The notes under the pieces: generated by a model | What the model was told of the DNA's origin: nothing | The model's database searches: none | Seen by the model: the letters and a program-made list of their open reading frames with translations, nothing else | Program-made: the position numbers and the translations under genes | Part shown: positions 16,482-23,914 of the stretch, in pieces | Numbering within the stretch: the stretch's first letter is position 1 | Layout of the letters: every line of letters starts with the position of its first letter | Assembly (NCBI RefSeq): GCF_900163565.1 | Contig: NZ_FUHU01000043.1 | Span: 82,747 to 146,746, forward strand | From: Agrococcus casei LMG 22410 | Lineage (GTDB): Bacteria; Actinomycetota; Actinomycetes; Actinomycetales; Microbacteriaceae | Reading direction: 5' to 3' | DNA length: 64,000 nucleotides

Positions 16482-16813
16482 GGAACGTCCTCTCGAATGC
16501 AGGTCTACTCCATAGTGTGACAAATCCCGAGCCGGTTTTATGCCGAGGAAACCTCTGTCGGGCAATTTGTGTAGCATTGCCTAGTCCCCTCCTGCGTGTC
16601 TGCGGGCTGGCGTGTGTCTCGCATCGACGACTTCTTGAGCACTCAGAAGTTCGTGCAGACGCGTGTCTGCACGTCGCATCGCAGGATGACGAGTCGAAAC
16701 CACAGTGAACTACGCCACAGCACCACAGCTATCCAGCAGCATCAACAACTCAACGCAGCTCAGCGCACGATCCTTGGTCACTCGCTCGTCTCGAACGAAG
16801 TGAAAGGAGCACT
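16482..16813 (+). other. Gene-free leader upstream of the sodium:solute symporter
   Basis: No coding frame is convincing in these 332 bases. A TAGCAT hexamer at 16572-16577 could be a -10 for the symporter. Between 16625 and 16676 lie two adjacent inverted repeats. The symporter's ribosome binding site (GAAAGGAG) sits at the right end. Confidence 0.6.
16625..16676 (+). promoter_or_regulatory. Two adjacent hairpins, possible structured RNA leader
   Basis: One inverted repeat pairs CTTCT and AGAAG arms (16631-16649, with inner GAG/CTC). The second pairs CGTGCAGAC with GTCTGCACG around a GCGT loop (16652-16673). Outer CGACG (16625-16629) and CGTCG (16672-16676) could close both into a three-way junction at the cost of two base pairs. 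It could equally be a protein operator. The match to any known riboswitch was not recognised. Confidence 0.35.
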
Positions 16814-18511
16814 GTGCCACCCGCAAACGAGATTCTGCAGCTGGGCACCGTCACTGTCATCGTCCTGCTGCTCGTCTTCTATGGCGGCACCATGTGGATG
16901 TCAGTCGCGATCAGCAAGCGCAAGGAGAACGCTGACAACTACATGACGGCCGGCGGCAAGATCGGCTTCGGCGTCTCTGCCGCTTCCATGACGGCAACGT
17001 GGATCTGGGCGTCTTCTATGTACGCATCGGCGACAGCCGGCTACACGTACGGCATCTCCGGTCCCATCCACTACGGCCTCTGGGGGGCCCTGATGATCCT
17101 CTTCATCTACCCCTTCGGCCGCCGCATCCGCAAGGTCGCTCCGAAGGCGCACACCCTCGCCGAGGTCATGTACGCACGACACGGCCGCTCGTCACAGCTG
17201 ATGCTCGCTGGCTCCAACGTCGTGGGCTCTGTCATCTCGCTCACATCGAACTTCATCGCCGGCGGCGCGCTCATCGCAATGCTCTCGCCACTCAACTTCG
17301 GCACCGGCATCCTCATCATCGCCGGCGGCGTACTGCTCTACACCCTCTGGTCAGGCTTCCGGGCGTCCGTGCTCACCGACTTCGCGCAGGTCATGGCGAT
17401 GCTCGGCGCAGCGGCGATCATCATTCCGGTGATCTTCTTCACCGCAGGAGGCCCCAGCATGTTCGTCGACGGAGCATCGAACCTGACGCCGGCCCAGGGC
17501 AACTTCTTCTCGTCTGAAGCCTTCATGAACCAGGGCGCGCCCTACATCGCTGCAGTGCTCGCCTACGCGATCGGCAACCAGACGATCGCCCAGCGCCTCT
17601 TCGCAGTGCGCGAAAACCTCATCAAGCCCACCTTCGTCACGGCCACGGTCGGCTACGGCGCCACCGTGATCGGCATCGGCATGGTCGGTGTCATGGCGCT
17701 CTACCTCGGAATCTCGCCGCTCGACGGCGACGTCAACAACCTGATCCCCCAGATGGCCGGAACCTTCCTCGGCCCGGTGCTGCTCGGGCTGGCGTTCCTG
17801 ATGATCATCGGCTCGCTCTCGTCAACGGCCGACAGCGACCTCTCGGCACTGTCGTCGATCGTCATGAGCGACATCTACGGCCAGGGCAAGGGCCGCAAGC
17901 GCGCGAACCCGAAGACGATGCTGCTGATCGGCCGCATCACGATGATCGTGGCCACGGCCGCGGGGCTCTTCTTCGCGACGAGTCAATTCAACATCCTCGA
18001 TCTGCTGGTGTTCGTCGGTGCTCTGTGGGGCTGCCTCGTGTTCCCCGTCATCGCCTCGTTCTACTGGAAGAAGGTCACCAACATGGCCTTCACGGTGTCG
18101 GTCATCGCAGCGCTTGTGGTGTTCCTCCCCGTGCGCTTCGAGCTGATTCCCATGGAGGGCGCCATCGCCTGGGCCATCGAGGTGCTTGCCATCGTCGGTG
18201 TCGGAGTCGTGCTCGGAATCATGGCCTTCGGCTTCTTCGGGCTGAAGACCGCCGTGGTCGTCGGCATCGTCACAACGGTCGGGGTGTCGCCGTTCGCGCT
18301 CGACTACCTGCGCGACTACACGGTGCTGTCGGCGTCGCTCGTGGCCTACTCGGTGTCGTTCCTGGTCTGCTACTTCATGTCGTTCAAGTCGAAGCAGAAC
18401 TTCGACTTCAACATCATCAAGTCCGTGACCGGAACCTTCGACAACCGCGCCGCCACCAGCTCGGCTGCCGCCGGCGCCACCACCGCTGTCAACCAGAAAG
18501 ACAAGGAGTAA
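16814..18511 (+). CDS. Sodium:solute symporter family transporter (urea/DUR3-like branch)
   Basis: A 565-residue integral membrane protein with about 14 hydrophobic helices. The N-terminal NADNYMTAGGKIGFGVSAAS segment (near residue 38) and TADSDLSALSSIVMSDIYG near residue 340 are family hallmarks, the latter contributing to the Na2 sodium site. The first helices resemble the DUR3/urea-type branch, but the solute is not determined. It starts at GTG with GAAAGGAG upstream. A 43-residue single-helix protein follows three bases after its stop and is probably a subunit. A hairpin terminator closes the pair. Confidence 0.87.
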   Translation: MPPANEILQLGTVTVIVLLLVFYGGTMWMSVAISKRKENADNYMTAGGKIGFGVSAASMTATWIWASSMYASATAGYTYGISGPIHYGLWGALMILFIYPFGRRIRKVAPKAHTLAEVMYARHGRSSQLMLAGSNVVGSVISLTSNFIAGGALIAMLSPLNFGTGILIIAGGVLLYTLWSGFRASVLTDFAQVMAMLGAAAIIIPVIFFTAGGPSMFVDGASNLTPAQGNFFSSEAFMNQGAPYIAAVLAYAIGNQTIAQRLFAVRENLIKPTFVTATVGYGATVIGIGMVGVMALYLGISPLDGDVNNLIPQMAGTFLGPVLLGLAFLMIIGSLSSTADSDLSALSSIVMSDIYGQGKGRKRANPKTMLLIGRITMIVATAAGLFFATSQFNILDLLVFVGALWGCLVFPVIASFYWKKVTNMAFTVSVIAALVVFLPVRFELIPMEGAIAWAIEVLAIVGVGVVLGIMAFGFFGLKTAVVVGIVTTVGVSPFALDYLRDYTVLSASLVAYSVSFLVCYFMSFKSKQNFDFNIIKSVTGTFDNRAATSSAAAGATTAVNQKDKE

Positions 18512-18514
18512 CAC

Positions 18515-18646
18515 ATGGGTGTCATTGGACTCACCGTCTATTTCCTGATGTGGCCCGTCTTGGTCGGTGCCACGCTGTTCGTGATCGCTCGCGGGTTCTT
18601 CAAGGACTGGCGTGAGGCTCGCAAGAACGGCGAGTCGATCATCTAG
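18515..18646 (+). CDS. Small single-pass transporter subunit, 43 residues
   Basis: The reading frame begins with MGVIGLTVYFLMWPVL, has one membrane helix (about residues 4-25) and ends in a basic and acidic amphipathic tail containing FFKDWREARKNG. An AAGGAG (18503-18508) lies seven bases before the ATG. Such micro-proteins accompany sodium:solute symporters in several actinobacteria, and its tight spacing to the symporter supports a role as an accessory subunit or assembly factor. It is too short for most gene callers. Confidence 0.7.
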   Translation: MGVIGLTVYFLMWPVLVGATLFVIARGFFKDWREARKNGESII

Positions 18647-18666
18647 AGCAGTGCAGCAAGCAGAAT

Positions 18667-18690
18667 GGGCGTCCAGATGGGCGCCCTTTC
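18667..18690 (+). terminator. Hairpin terminator after the symporter operon
   Basis: GGGCG (18667-18671) pairs with CGCCC (18682-18686) and is followed by TTTCT. It lies 20 bases after the small-subunit stop. Confidence 0.55.
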
Positions 18691-18710
18691 TGCGTTGTGC
18701 GTTGTGCGGA

Positions 18711-20111
18711 TCAGCGGATGCGCCCCCGGCGACGCACGACGCTCTCGAGGGTGTCGCGCAGCGGTGCACCGAGGAAGAGCCCGAGTGACGCGCCGGACGC
18801 CAGCGCGATGCCGATGGCGCCCGCGACGATGAGCTCTGCGACGCCGACCATGAGCAGCTGCGGGTCACCCTGCGCCTCCATGACGCCCAGGAGGCCGCGG
18901 AACACCGCCGAGCCGGGCACCATCGGCACGATCGCTGCGGTCGTGACAGCGATCGACGGAACATGCAGTCGATGCGCGATCAGGGTGCCGACGAAGCTGG
19001 CCACGAGGGCGCCGACGCCGCTTGCCAGCGGAATGCCAGCCCCCGCGGCGACGGCCAGGCTGTATCCGAACCACGCGATGCTGGCGATCACGACCGAGAC
19101 CAGGATCGTGCGGGTCCGAGCTCCGTTCCACACCGCGACAGCGACGGCGATGACCACGACGCCGATCGCCTGCATGGGCAGGGGGCCGAAGCCGGGAGGG
19201 TCATTAGTGAGGGCGAAGCCGAACCCCAGTGCACGCGCCAGCTCCACACCCCCGATGATGCCGATCACGACGCCGAGGGTCAGCAGCGCGAGGTCGAGAA
19301 TGCGGCCACCGGCGGTGAGGGCGAAGCCGTCGATGGCATCCTGTGCGGCAGCCACGACCGACATGCCGGCCAGCATCAGCACGATGCCTGCCGCGACGAT
19401 GATCGCCGGCCTCGCATCCACGAAGAACATGACCCCGAGATTGCCGAGCCATGTCGTGACGGCGGCGAACGCGGTCACCACCAGCGCGCCGACCGCCTGC
19501 GAGAAGAAGAACGGCATGTGCAGACGCGACATGCCGCGCTGCGCCATCGCAGCACTGGTCGCCGCCAGGAATGCCACGAGCGTCACCACCCACGAAGCGC
19601 CGAAGAGCAGGCACACGCCGACGACGAGCAGCCCCTGCGCCATGACGATGATCGCAGGCCGGTATCGGAACGGCATGCGCCGGATGACGTGGAAGCGGGT
19701 GCGTGCCTCGTCGAGGTCGAGGCCCGCCTGGATGTCTGCCACGAGCGCCTGCAGCTGCTGCAGCTTCGAGTGGTCGGGCACCGGCGCGCGCACGACGCGC
19801 AGCAGTGTGAACGGCAGCTCGGTGTCATCACGGTGGTACGAGACGCCGATCGAGTTGTACGTGATGTCGACGTGCACCGGACGCACTCCGAGAGCTCCGG
19901 CGACACGCATGGTCGAAAGGGCGACTTCGTTGGCGGATGCGCCGACAGCGATGAGCGCCTCACCGATGCGCATCGACAGATCGATGACCTTGCGTGCGTA
20001 GATCTCGTCGATCGTCAGCATTGCCTCGGTCATGGGACGCGAAGCAGGGTCGGTGCGAATCGCACTCGCGAGGCGCGAACGCCAGTCTCTGGGTGAAGTC
20101 ATCGGCACCAT
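18711..20111 (-). CDS. thrE: Threonine/serine exporter family protein (ThrE-like)
   Basis: A 466-residue membrane exporter. The N-terminal cytoplasmic part (about residues 15-130) contains the ThrE domain with MRIGEALIAVGASANEV and RRMPFRYRP; about ten membrane helices follow in the C-terminal half. ThrE exports threonine and serine by proton motive force in Corynebacterium. Among several in-frame starts I chose the ATG at 20111 because GGAG lies nine bases upstream; the ATG at 20102 is possible. It converges with the symporter operon. Confidence 0.85.
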   Translation of the reverse strand: MVPMTSPRDWRSRLASAIRTDPASRPMTEAMLTIDEIYARKVIDLSMRIGEALIAVGASANEVALSTMRVAGALGVRPVHVDITYNSIGVSYHRDDTELPFTLLRVVRAPVPDHSKLQQLQALVADIQAGLDLDEARTRFHVIRRMPFRYRPAIIVMAQGLLVVGVCLLFGASWVVTLVAFLAATSAAMAQRGMSRLHMPFFFSQAVGALVVTAFAAVTTWLGNLGVMFFVDARPAIIVAAGIVLMLAGMSVVAAAQDAIDGFALTAGGRILDLALLTLGVVIGIIGGVELARALGFGFALTNDPPGFGPLPMQAIGVVVIAVAVAVWNGARTRTILVSVVIASIAWFGYSLAVAAGAGIPLASGVGALVASFVGTLIAHRLHVPSIAVTTAAIVPMVPGSAVFRGLLGVMEAQGDPQLLMVGVAELIVAGAIGIALASGASLGLFLGAPLRDTLESVVRRRGRIR

Positions 20112-20184
20112 TTTGACATGCTCCGAGGCGGTGCGGATGACAGTTTCAGACCACACCCGGTTCCGAAAAACTGGCCCGCGCCCC

Positions 20185-20209
20185 AGATGCTGGTTTTCCG
20201 CCAGCATCT
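20185..20209. terminator. Perfect 9-bp inverted repeat, probable terminator
   Basis: AGATGCTGG and CCAGCATCT flank a 7-base loop in the gap after the stop of the minus-strand peptidoglycan-binding gene. No long T run follows, so it may be an imperfect terminator or a pause hairpin. Confidence 0.45.
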
Positions 20210-20254
20210 CAGCCTCACATGCCGATTTCCCAGCGTTTCGGAACGCAGCGCGCC

Positions 20255-20602
20255 TCAGTAGCGGTCAGACTTCGCGAGCAGCAGCCGCCACGTCTGCGCT
20301 CCGACGACACCGTCGATCGAGAGCCCATTCCAGGCCTGCATCGTCTTGACCGCGCCGAGCGTCTTCGGGCCAAACTTGCCGTCGACCTCGACAATGAAGT
20401 TCAGGTCCTGCAAAACGCATTGGAGAAGCATCACAGACATGCCAGAGTCACCAACGCGGAGCTTCTTCTTCATGCTGGTGTCGACGTTCTGACATGTGGC
20501 GACTGACGCCTGTGCGGCTGGAGCCGGCCCCATGCTGGTGAACGCGAGGCCTGTGACTGCCGTCGCTACGAGGGCCGTGCGGAGAATCGCTTTCGCTTTC
20601 AT
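20255..20602 (-). CDS. Secreted peptidoglycan-binding domain protein
   Basis: A 115-residue protein with a clear Sec signal peptide (MKAKAILRTALVATAVTG through APAAQA), two cysteines (CQN near 37, LQCVLQ near 62) and a single PG_binding_1 repeat of the form LRVGDSGMSVMLLQCVL ... VDGKFGPKTLGAVKTMQ ... DGVVGAQTWRLL. It should bind cell-wall glycan outside the membrane. It has no catalytic domain. The start has an AAGGAATGA context just upstream. Confidence 0.83.
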   Translation of the reverse strand: MKAKAILRTALVATAVTGLAFTSMGPAPAAQASVATCQNVDTSMKKKLRVGDSGMSVMLLQCVLQDLNFIVEVDGKFGPKTLGAVKTMQAWNGLSIDGVVGAQTWRLLLAKSDRY

Positions 20603-20706
20603 CGGTTCATTCCTTTCGCCGTGGAACCAGGCGACACGCTACTGATCAAGGCTGGACGCATTCACCCGACAGCAGCTGACAGATTGTGGCAGGGTACGCT
20701 TCTGAA

Positions 20707-20779
20707 GCACGAAAGAAGCCCCTGACCTGAACGCATAAAACGTCCGGTCAGGGGCTTGTTTCGTGTTGGTGGACCCAGG
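20707..20779. repeat. Left copy of tRNA-Ala terminator plus last bases of the tRNA
   Basis: This stretch matches 23441-23513 with few differences. It holds the AGCCCCTGAC/GTCAGGGGCT hairpin (20717-20756) and then the CCA end and last acceptor bases of tRNA-Ala on the minus strand. It is the displaced original 3' flank of the tRNA, or a trace of an earlier integration. Confidence 0.75.
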
Positions 20780-20804
20780 GAGAACAGTCCAGTGGACTGT
20801 TCTC
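20780..20804. repeat. Perfect 25-bp inverted repeat inside the left attachment region
   Basis: GAGAACAGTCCA and TGGACTGTTCTC flank a single central G. It lies between the two left-hand tRNA-Ala fragments and does not occur at the right end of the element. Candidate recombination or binding site, or a terminator hairpin. Confidence 0.7.
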
Positions 20805-20843
20805 GTGGAGAATGTCCGGGATCTGCATCTTCAGAAACACCGA

Positions 20844-20894
20844 GTGGACCCAGGGGGAATCGAACCCCCGACCTTCTCATTGCGAACGAGACGC
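20844..20894. repeat. 51-bp direct repeat of the tRNA-Ala 3' part (distal att site)
   Basis: Identical to 23503-23553, which is nucleotides 24-74 of the intact tRNA-Ala. The 5' third of the tRNA is absent here, as expected for the att copy left at the far end of an element integrated in a tRNA gene. Confidence 0.9.
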
Positions 20895-20990
20895 AGGGCG
20901 TAAGCCGGTCGATGCGGGTCAGGCCACTTCCCAGTCATAGCGCGGAATCTGCATGCCGGTGGAATCCCGTCGAGCGCCAGCGAATGAAAT

Positions 20991-21013
20991 ATAAGGTGCA
21001 GAATAGGGTGCAG
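20991..21013. repeat. Left pair of 11-bp arm-like motifs
   Basis: ATAAGGTGCAG (20991-21001) and ATAGGGTGCAG (21003-21013) in direct orientation, about 100 bp inside the left att repeat. The same two 11-mers occur at 23405-23426, about 80 bp inside the right one. Candidate arm-type integrase sites. Confidence 0.6.
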
Positions 21014-21050
21014 CGCCGTCAACGGAAAGTTGTCTGTTCGAAGCCGGTCG

Positions 21051-22283
21051 TCAGACTCCGGGCGGCACAGCGATGCTGTACAGGTGCACAATGTTGCTGG
21101 CCATCTGATCGAAGACCCAGTCATCAATCTCGATGCTCTCGAGTTCTTTCCCTGTATTGCGGTCGACGGTGATGAGTTCGAGCTTCTCGCCATCATTGTC
21201 GTTGCGAACCACGAGCAGATTGCTTTCGCTGAACTCAACGAGCGTCCACCTCGTCAACGGCTCCATCTCCACTTGAAAGAGCATCGTCGTGACCCCACTC
21301 TCAAGGCTTGTCTGCCAAACGCGGCCGACCCCATCCATCCACTCCAGGTTTCCGTTGCGAATTGAGCTTGAGCCGTATTGCGAGTATGGAAGCGCCTCTT
21401 GATCATTCAACGCCAGTCCTGATTCGTCGCGGATAGGCAACTCCTGTCGCTCACCAGAATCGAGGTTCCATGCGTGCAGGGCGAGGTCGGGGCCACCGCC
21501 TGCATCCGTGAATTCCGCGAGGTAGAACAGCGTGTTGTCCACGCACGGAGCATCATCCGCGGCGATTCCGGATACGGGCCCAACCTTGACGCTCACCACG
21601 TCTTCTTGCCCATCGTCAGTGCCAGTGAGCCATGCCAGCATGTGGGTGCGCTCGAACCAGTCGTCTGATCGGTACTCACCCTGCAGGTACTCACCGGACG
21701 TCTGCCCAACGCCGGCGACACGATCGTCGCAGCGGCCGACGAGAAAGTAGGCTCCTTCGATTTCACTGTGATCCGCGCTGTCAGCAGTGCTGACCACGGT
21801 TTCGTTCACGTACTCGAACTGATCCTCGCCTTGTCCCTGATTGTAAACACCGACTATTGTCGGCTGACCATCGCTCGAGCGCATCCCAAACAACCCCTCC
21901 TGGAAGTTCGTCTTCGGGCTCGGGATGCGCGTGAGCGAGTCGGCGAGGAAGTAGTCGTACTGGGTGTCGGCAAAAATGAGGCCGTCGGCGGTCCAGTCGA
22001 GCTGGGCATTCTCCATCCCTGACGTCTCGATTACCTCGATGCTGCCGTCCGGCTGCACCAGAACGACGTAGCCGCTTTGGTCGGCAGCCACGCCATCCGC
22101 TCGTGGGCTCAGGGCCAGGGCGACGACAGTGTCGCCCAACTGCAGTTCATCGAGTTCTGGCGTAGGCGGCTCTGGTACCACGCAGCTGCTCAGGAGGGAG
22201 CCAACTGTGAGGGTACACGCAGTAGTAAGAGCGATTCTGGCGGAGTTACGGCGACGTTTTCGATCCACAGATCGATGAGTCAT
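21051..22283 (-). CDS. Secreted lipoprotein, element cargo
   Basis: A 410-residue lipoprotein: a basic head, a hydrophobic stretch and the lipobox SLLSSC (cysteine near residue 34), then VVPEPPTPELDEL. The mature part is acidic, rich in short beta strands and DG/NDNDG turns with regularly spaced aromatic residues, which suggests a beta-propeller-like fold, but I recognise no named family. Its ATG overlaps the stop of the YiiX-like gene upstream (ATGA), so both are cotranslated. As a cargo pair with a cell-surface cysteine hydrolase it may act in wall or neighbour interactions; this is inference. Confidence 0.7.
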   Translation of the reverse strand: MTHRSVDRKRRRNSARIALTTACTLTVGSLLSSCVVPEPPTPELDELQLGDTVVALALSPRADGVAADQSGYVVLVQPDGSIEVIETSGMENAQLDWTADGLIFADTQYDYFLADSLTRIPSPKTNFQEGLFGMRSSDGQPTIVGVYNQGQGEDQFEYVNETVVSTADSADHSEIEGAYFLVGRCDDRVAGVGQTSGEYLQGEYRSDDWFERTHMLAWLTGTDDGQEDVVSVKVGPVSGIAADDAPCVDNTLFYLAEFTDAGGGPDLALHAWNLDSGERQELPIRDESGLALNDQEALPYSQYGSSSIRNGNLEWMDGVGRVWQTSLESGVTTMLFQVEMEPLTRWTLVEFSESNLLVVRNDNDGEKLELITVDRNTGKELESIEIDDWVFDQMASNIVHLYSIAVPPGV

Positions 22284-23014
22284 CGAATTGTTTTGTATGT
22301 GACGGTCAATTTCGAGTTCTTAATGTCAATTGGGTACACGCCATACCCTTTATTGGCGTCGATGTCGATATTCTGCTTCCAGTATGCAGCCCAGACGAGC
22401 TTGGAACAGTTCATGTCTGTCCAGTTGGACTTGCGGCTGTTCCAGAAATTTGAATCGTAGTTCTTTCCTTTCAGGGAGTGATACGCATAGTGGCCGGCCG
22501 CGTTCCGCTTCGTCTGTGATGTCTCGACGCGCATCATGACCGCGCCAGATGCCACGGCAACGTTTTTGTAGTTCGTGTTGCGGCTCTGCCAGCCGTGCCC
22601 GGGCGCTTCGGTAATAGTGTGAGTTCCCGAGTAGATGCCAGTGTGGCCATGATTGACAACGTATTTGTTCGAGTCCGAGTAGAACACGTCGCCCTTCCGT
22701 TGAGCTACGGTCAGGGACTTGTCCATGACTATGGAGCCGGACATGACGCTGTAATTGGCGTTGACGCCAGGTCCGTATGCATCAACTACTTCTTGGTAAG
22801 CCTCATCTAGCACTGCTTCGATGGTGGATCCTTCCTCGTGCGCTTGCAGGAGAAGTGTGTCCATAACCTCAGATTCCGTTGAGCCCGGATTGAAGCTCAA
22901 GAGAGTTGACAGTTTGTCTTCGGTGGGAGCAGCGGAGGCGGGCAGGGGGCCGCCAAGAGACACAGTCGTGACAGCGAGCATCAGGGCTCCAAAGCGAAGG
23001 GCCGCGTGTTTAAT
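22280..23014 (-). CDS. Secreted YiiX/YebB-like (N1pC/P60-type) cysteine hydrolase, element cargo
   Basis: The conserved part shows GDVFYSDSNKYVVNHGHTGIY followed by a second block with MNCSKLVWAAYW, the histidine-first, cysteine-later order of YiiX/YebB permuted papain-fold hydrolases. The signal peptide reads KHAALRFGALMLAVTTVSLGG and ends in ASAA. Start choice is uncertain: an ATT at 23014 has GGAGAGG nine bases upstream and gives a complete signal peptide; ATG at 22981 lacks the basic head; ATG at 23107 gives a long, odd N-terminus. It overlaps the lipoprotein gene by four bases. The substrate (peptide or lipid amide) is unknown. Confidence 0.65.
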   Translation of the reverse strand: MKHAALRFGALMLAVTTVSLGGPLPASAAPTEDKLSTLLSFNPGSTESEVMDTLLLQAHEEGSTIEAVLDEAYQEVVDAYGPGVNANYSVMSGSIVMDKSLTVAQRKGDVFYSDSNKYVVNHGHTGIYSGTHTITEAPGHGWQSRNTNYKNVAVASGAVMMRVETSQTKRNAAGHYAYHSLKGKNYDSNFWNSRKSNWTDMNCSKLVWAAYWKQNIDIDANKGYGVYPIDIKNSKLTVTYKTIR

Positions 23015-23177
23015 GGGTATACACCTCTCCGTTGAGTGAATTGTTCGACCCAGCAAGAATGAGTCGATTCCAGTATCACCTGCAAGGATCAGTTGTGCAA
23101 GCTTCATTTTCTTAACGAGTGATTTAGCCCTCGAACCTGCTCGAAATCCGTGTCCATCCGGAAGCTCGAACGAAACG

Positions 23178-23408
23178 ATGATCAGAGCAATGCGGAAGTT
23201 CAGTGATGCTGAGATGGACCGCAGAAGTTTCATGCGCCAGCGAACCGGAGAGACGACAAAGCACCACGCTCTCCGGCACGCTGGCGCGACCGCAGCCTAC
23301 CTCGCGACCCGCGACCTCCGAGCCGTGCAAATGTTCCTTGGCCACGCACCGATGTCAACAACACAGCAGCACCTCCACCTCGACCAAGACGCGTTACTGA
23401 CCCCATAG
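23178..23408 (+). pseudogene. C-terminal remnant of a tyrosine recombinase (integrase)
   Basis: Only about 60 residues are recognisable: KHHALRHAGATAAYLATRDL followed by LGHAPMSTTQQHLHL. HALRH and LGHA are the catalytic H-x-x-R and H motifs, but where a tyrosine is expected in STTQ-x-Y the protein has histidine (codon CAC instead of TAC). The N-terminal and core-binding parts and the first catalytic arginine are absent. It lies next to the tRNA-Ala att site, as an integrase should, and reads towards it. Confidence 0.8.
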
Positions 23409-23426
23409 GGTGCAGATAAGGTGCAG
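23405..23426. repeat. Right pair of 11-bp arm-like motifs
   Basis: ATAGGGTGCAG and ATAAGGTGCAG in tandem, overlapping the end of the integrase remnant, in the same orientation as the left pair but in swapped order. Confidence 0.6.
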
Positions 23427-23450
23427 TTCACGCGCTGAGAGCACGAAAGA

Positions 23451-23490
23451 AGCCCCTGACTTGGACGCATAAAACGTCCGGTCAGGGGCT
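23451..23490 (-). terminator. tRNA-Ala terminator
   Basis: AGCCCCTGAC pairs with GTCAGGGGCT, with an inner GGACG/CGTCC stem, and is followed on the minus strand by TCTTTC. A near copy is at 20717-20756. Confidence 0.8.
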
Positions 23491-23500
23491 GTTTTCGTGT

Positions 23501-23576
23501 TGGTGGACCCAGGGGGAATCGAACCCCCGACCTTCTCATTGCGAACGAGACGCGCTACCAACTGCGCCATGGGCCC
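23501..23576 (-). tRNA. tRNA-Ala, anticodon CGC
   Basis: A complete cloverleaf of 76 nucleotides including an encoded CCA. The acceptor GGGCCCA pairs with TGGGTCC, the anticodon loop is TTCGCAA (CGC, reading GCG) and the T loop is TTCGATT. The 3' two thirds are duplicated at 20844-20894 through element integration. Confidence 0.95.
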
Positions 23577-23677
23577 CAGCGAGAAACACGTTACTCCTCG
23601 AAAGGCGGATGCGCGAAACTGGCTGCACCCGCGCATCCGTTCACCTGCATGCAACAGAAGTCGGCTTGAATGCTGTC

Positions 23678-23905
23678 ATGAGCGAAGAGATCTTTGAGCA
23701 CGAGTCCGAGCAGACGATGTCACGCGAAGCTGCAGCAAAGCGCCTGCGCGAGATCGCCGACCAGCTCGAGAAGCACAACGAGATCAGCCTGCTCGCACAC
23801 GGCCGCGACGTGACCGTGCGCGTCGCTGATCAGGTGACGTTCGAGTACGAGGTCGAAGTCGAGTCAGCTGACAAGAACGAGATCGAGATCTCGATCAGCT
23901 GGTAA
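23678..23905 (+). CDS. Amphi-Trp domain protein
   Basis: A 75-residue acidic protein with a helical first half (MSREAAAKRLREIADQLEKH) and two beta strands (VTVRVADQVTFEYEVEVE, EIEISISW) ending in the terminal tryptophan typical of amphi-Trp domain proteins. The function of the family is unknown. I start at the ATG 23678 because it leaves the conserved helix near the N-terminus; upstream sequence in this frame is tRNA flank. It is convergent with the following coiled-coil protein gene. Confidence 0.8.
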   Translation: MSEEIFEHESEQTMSREAAAKRLREIADQLEKHNEISLLAHGRDVTVRVADQVTFEYEVEVESADKNEIEISISW

Positions 23906-23914
23906 CAGCGGCTC

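Larger units (their letters stand above)
20844..23553. mobile_element. Remnant of an integrative element in tRNA-Ala(CGC)
   Basis: The 2.7-kb segment is bounded by 51-bp direct repeats of the tRNA 3' part. Inside are two secreted-protein genes, a tyrosine recombinase tail with no N-terminus and a mutated catalytic tyrosine, and a pair of 11-bp ATA(A/G)GGTGCAG motifs at each end. The interior has a lower GC appearance than the flanks. Integration restored a complete tRNA at the right end. It looks immobile now. Confidence 0.8.

Noticed and set aside
20895..21050. Short ORFs overlapping the left attachment region
   Set aside because: They run across tRNA fragments and terminator repeats, with no ribosome binding sites and no recognisable product.
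23178..23408. Functional integrase
   Set aside because: Only the last third of the domain is present, the first catalytic arginine is absent and the tyrosine is replaced by histidine.
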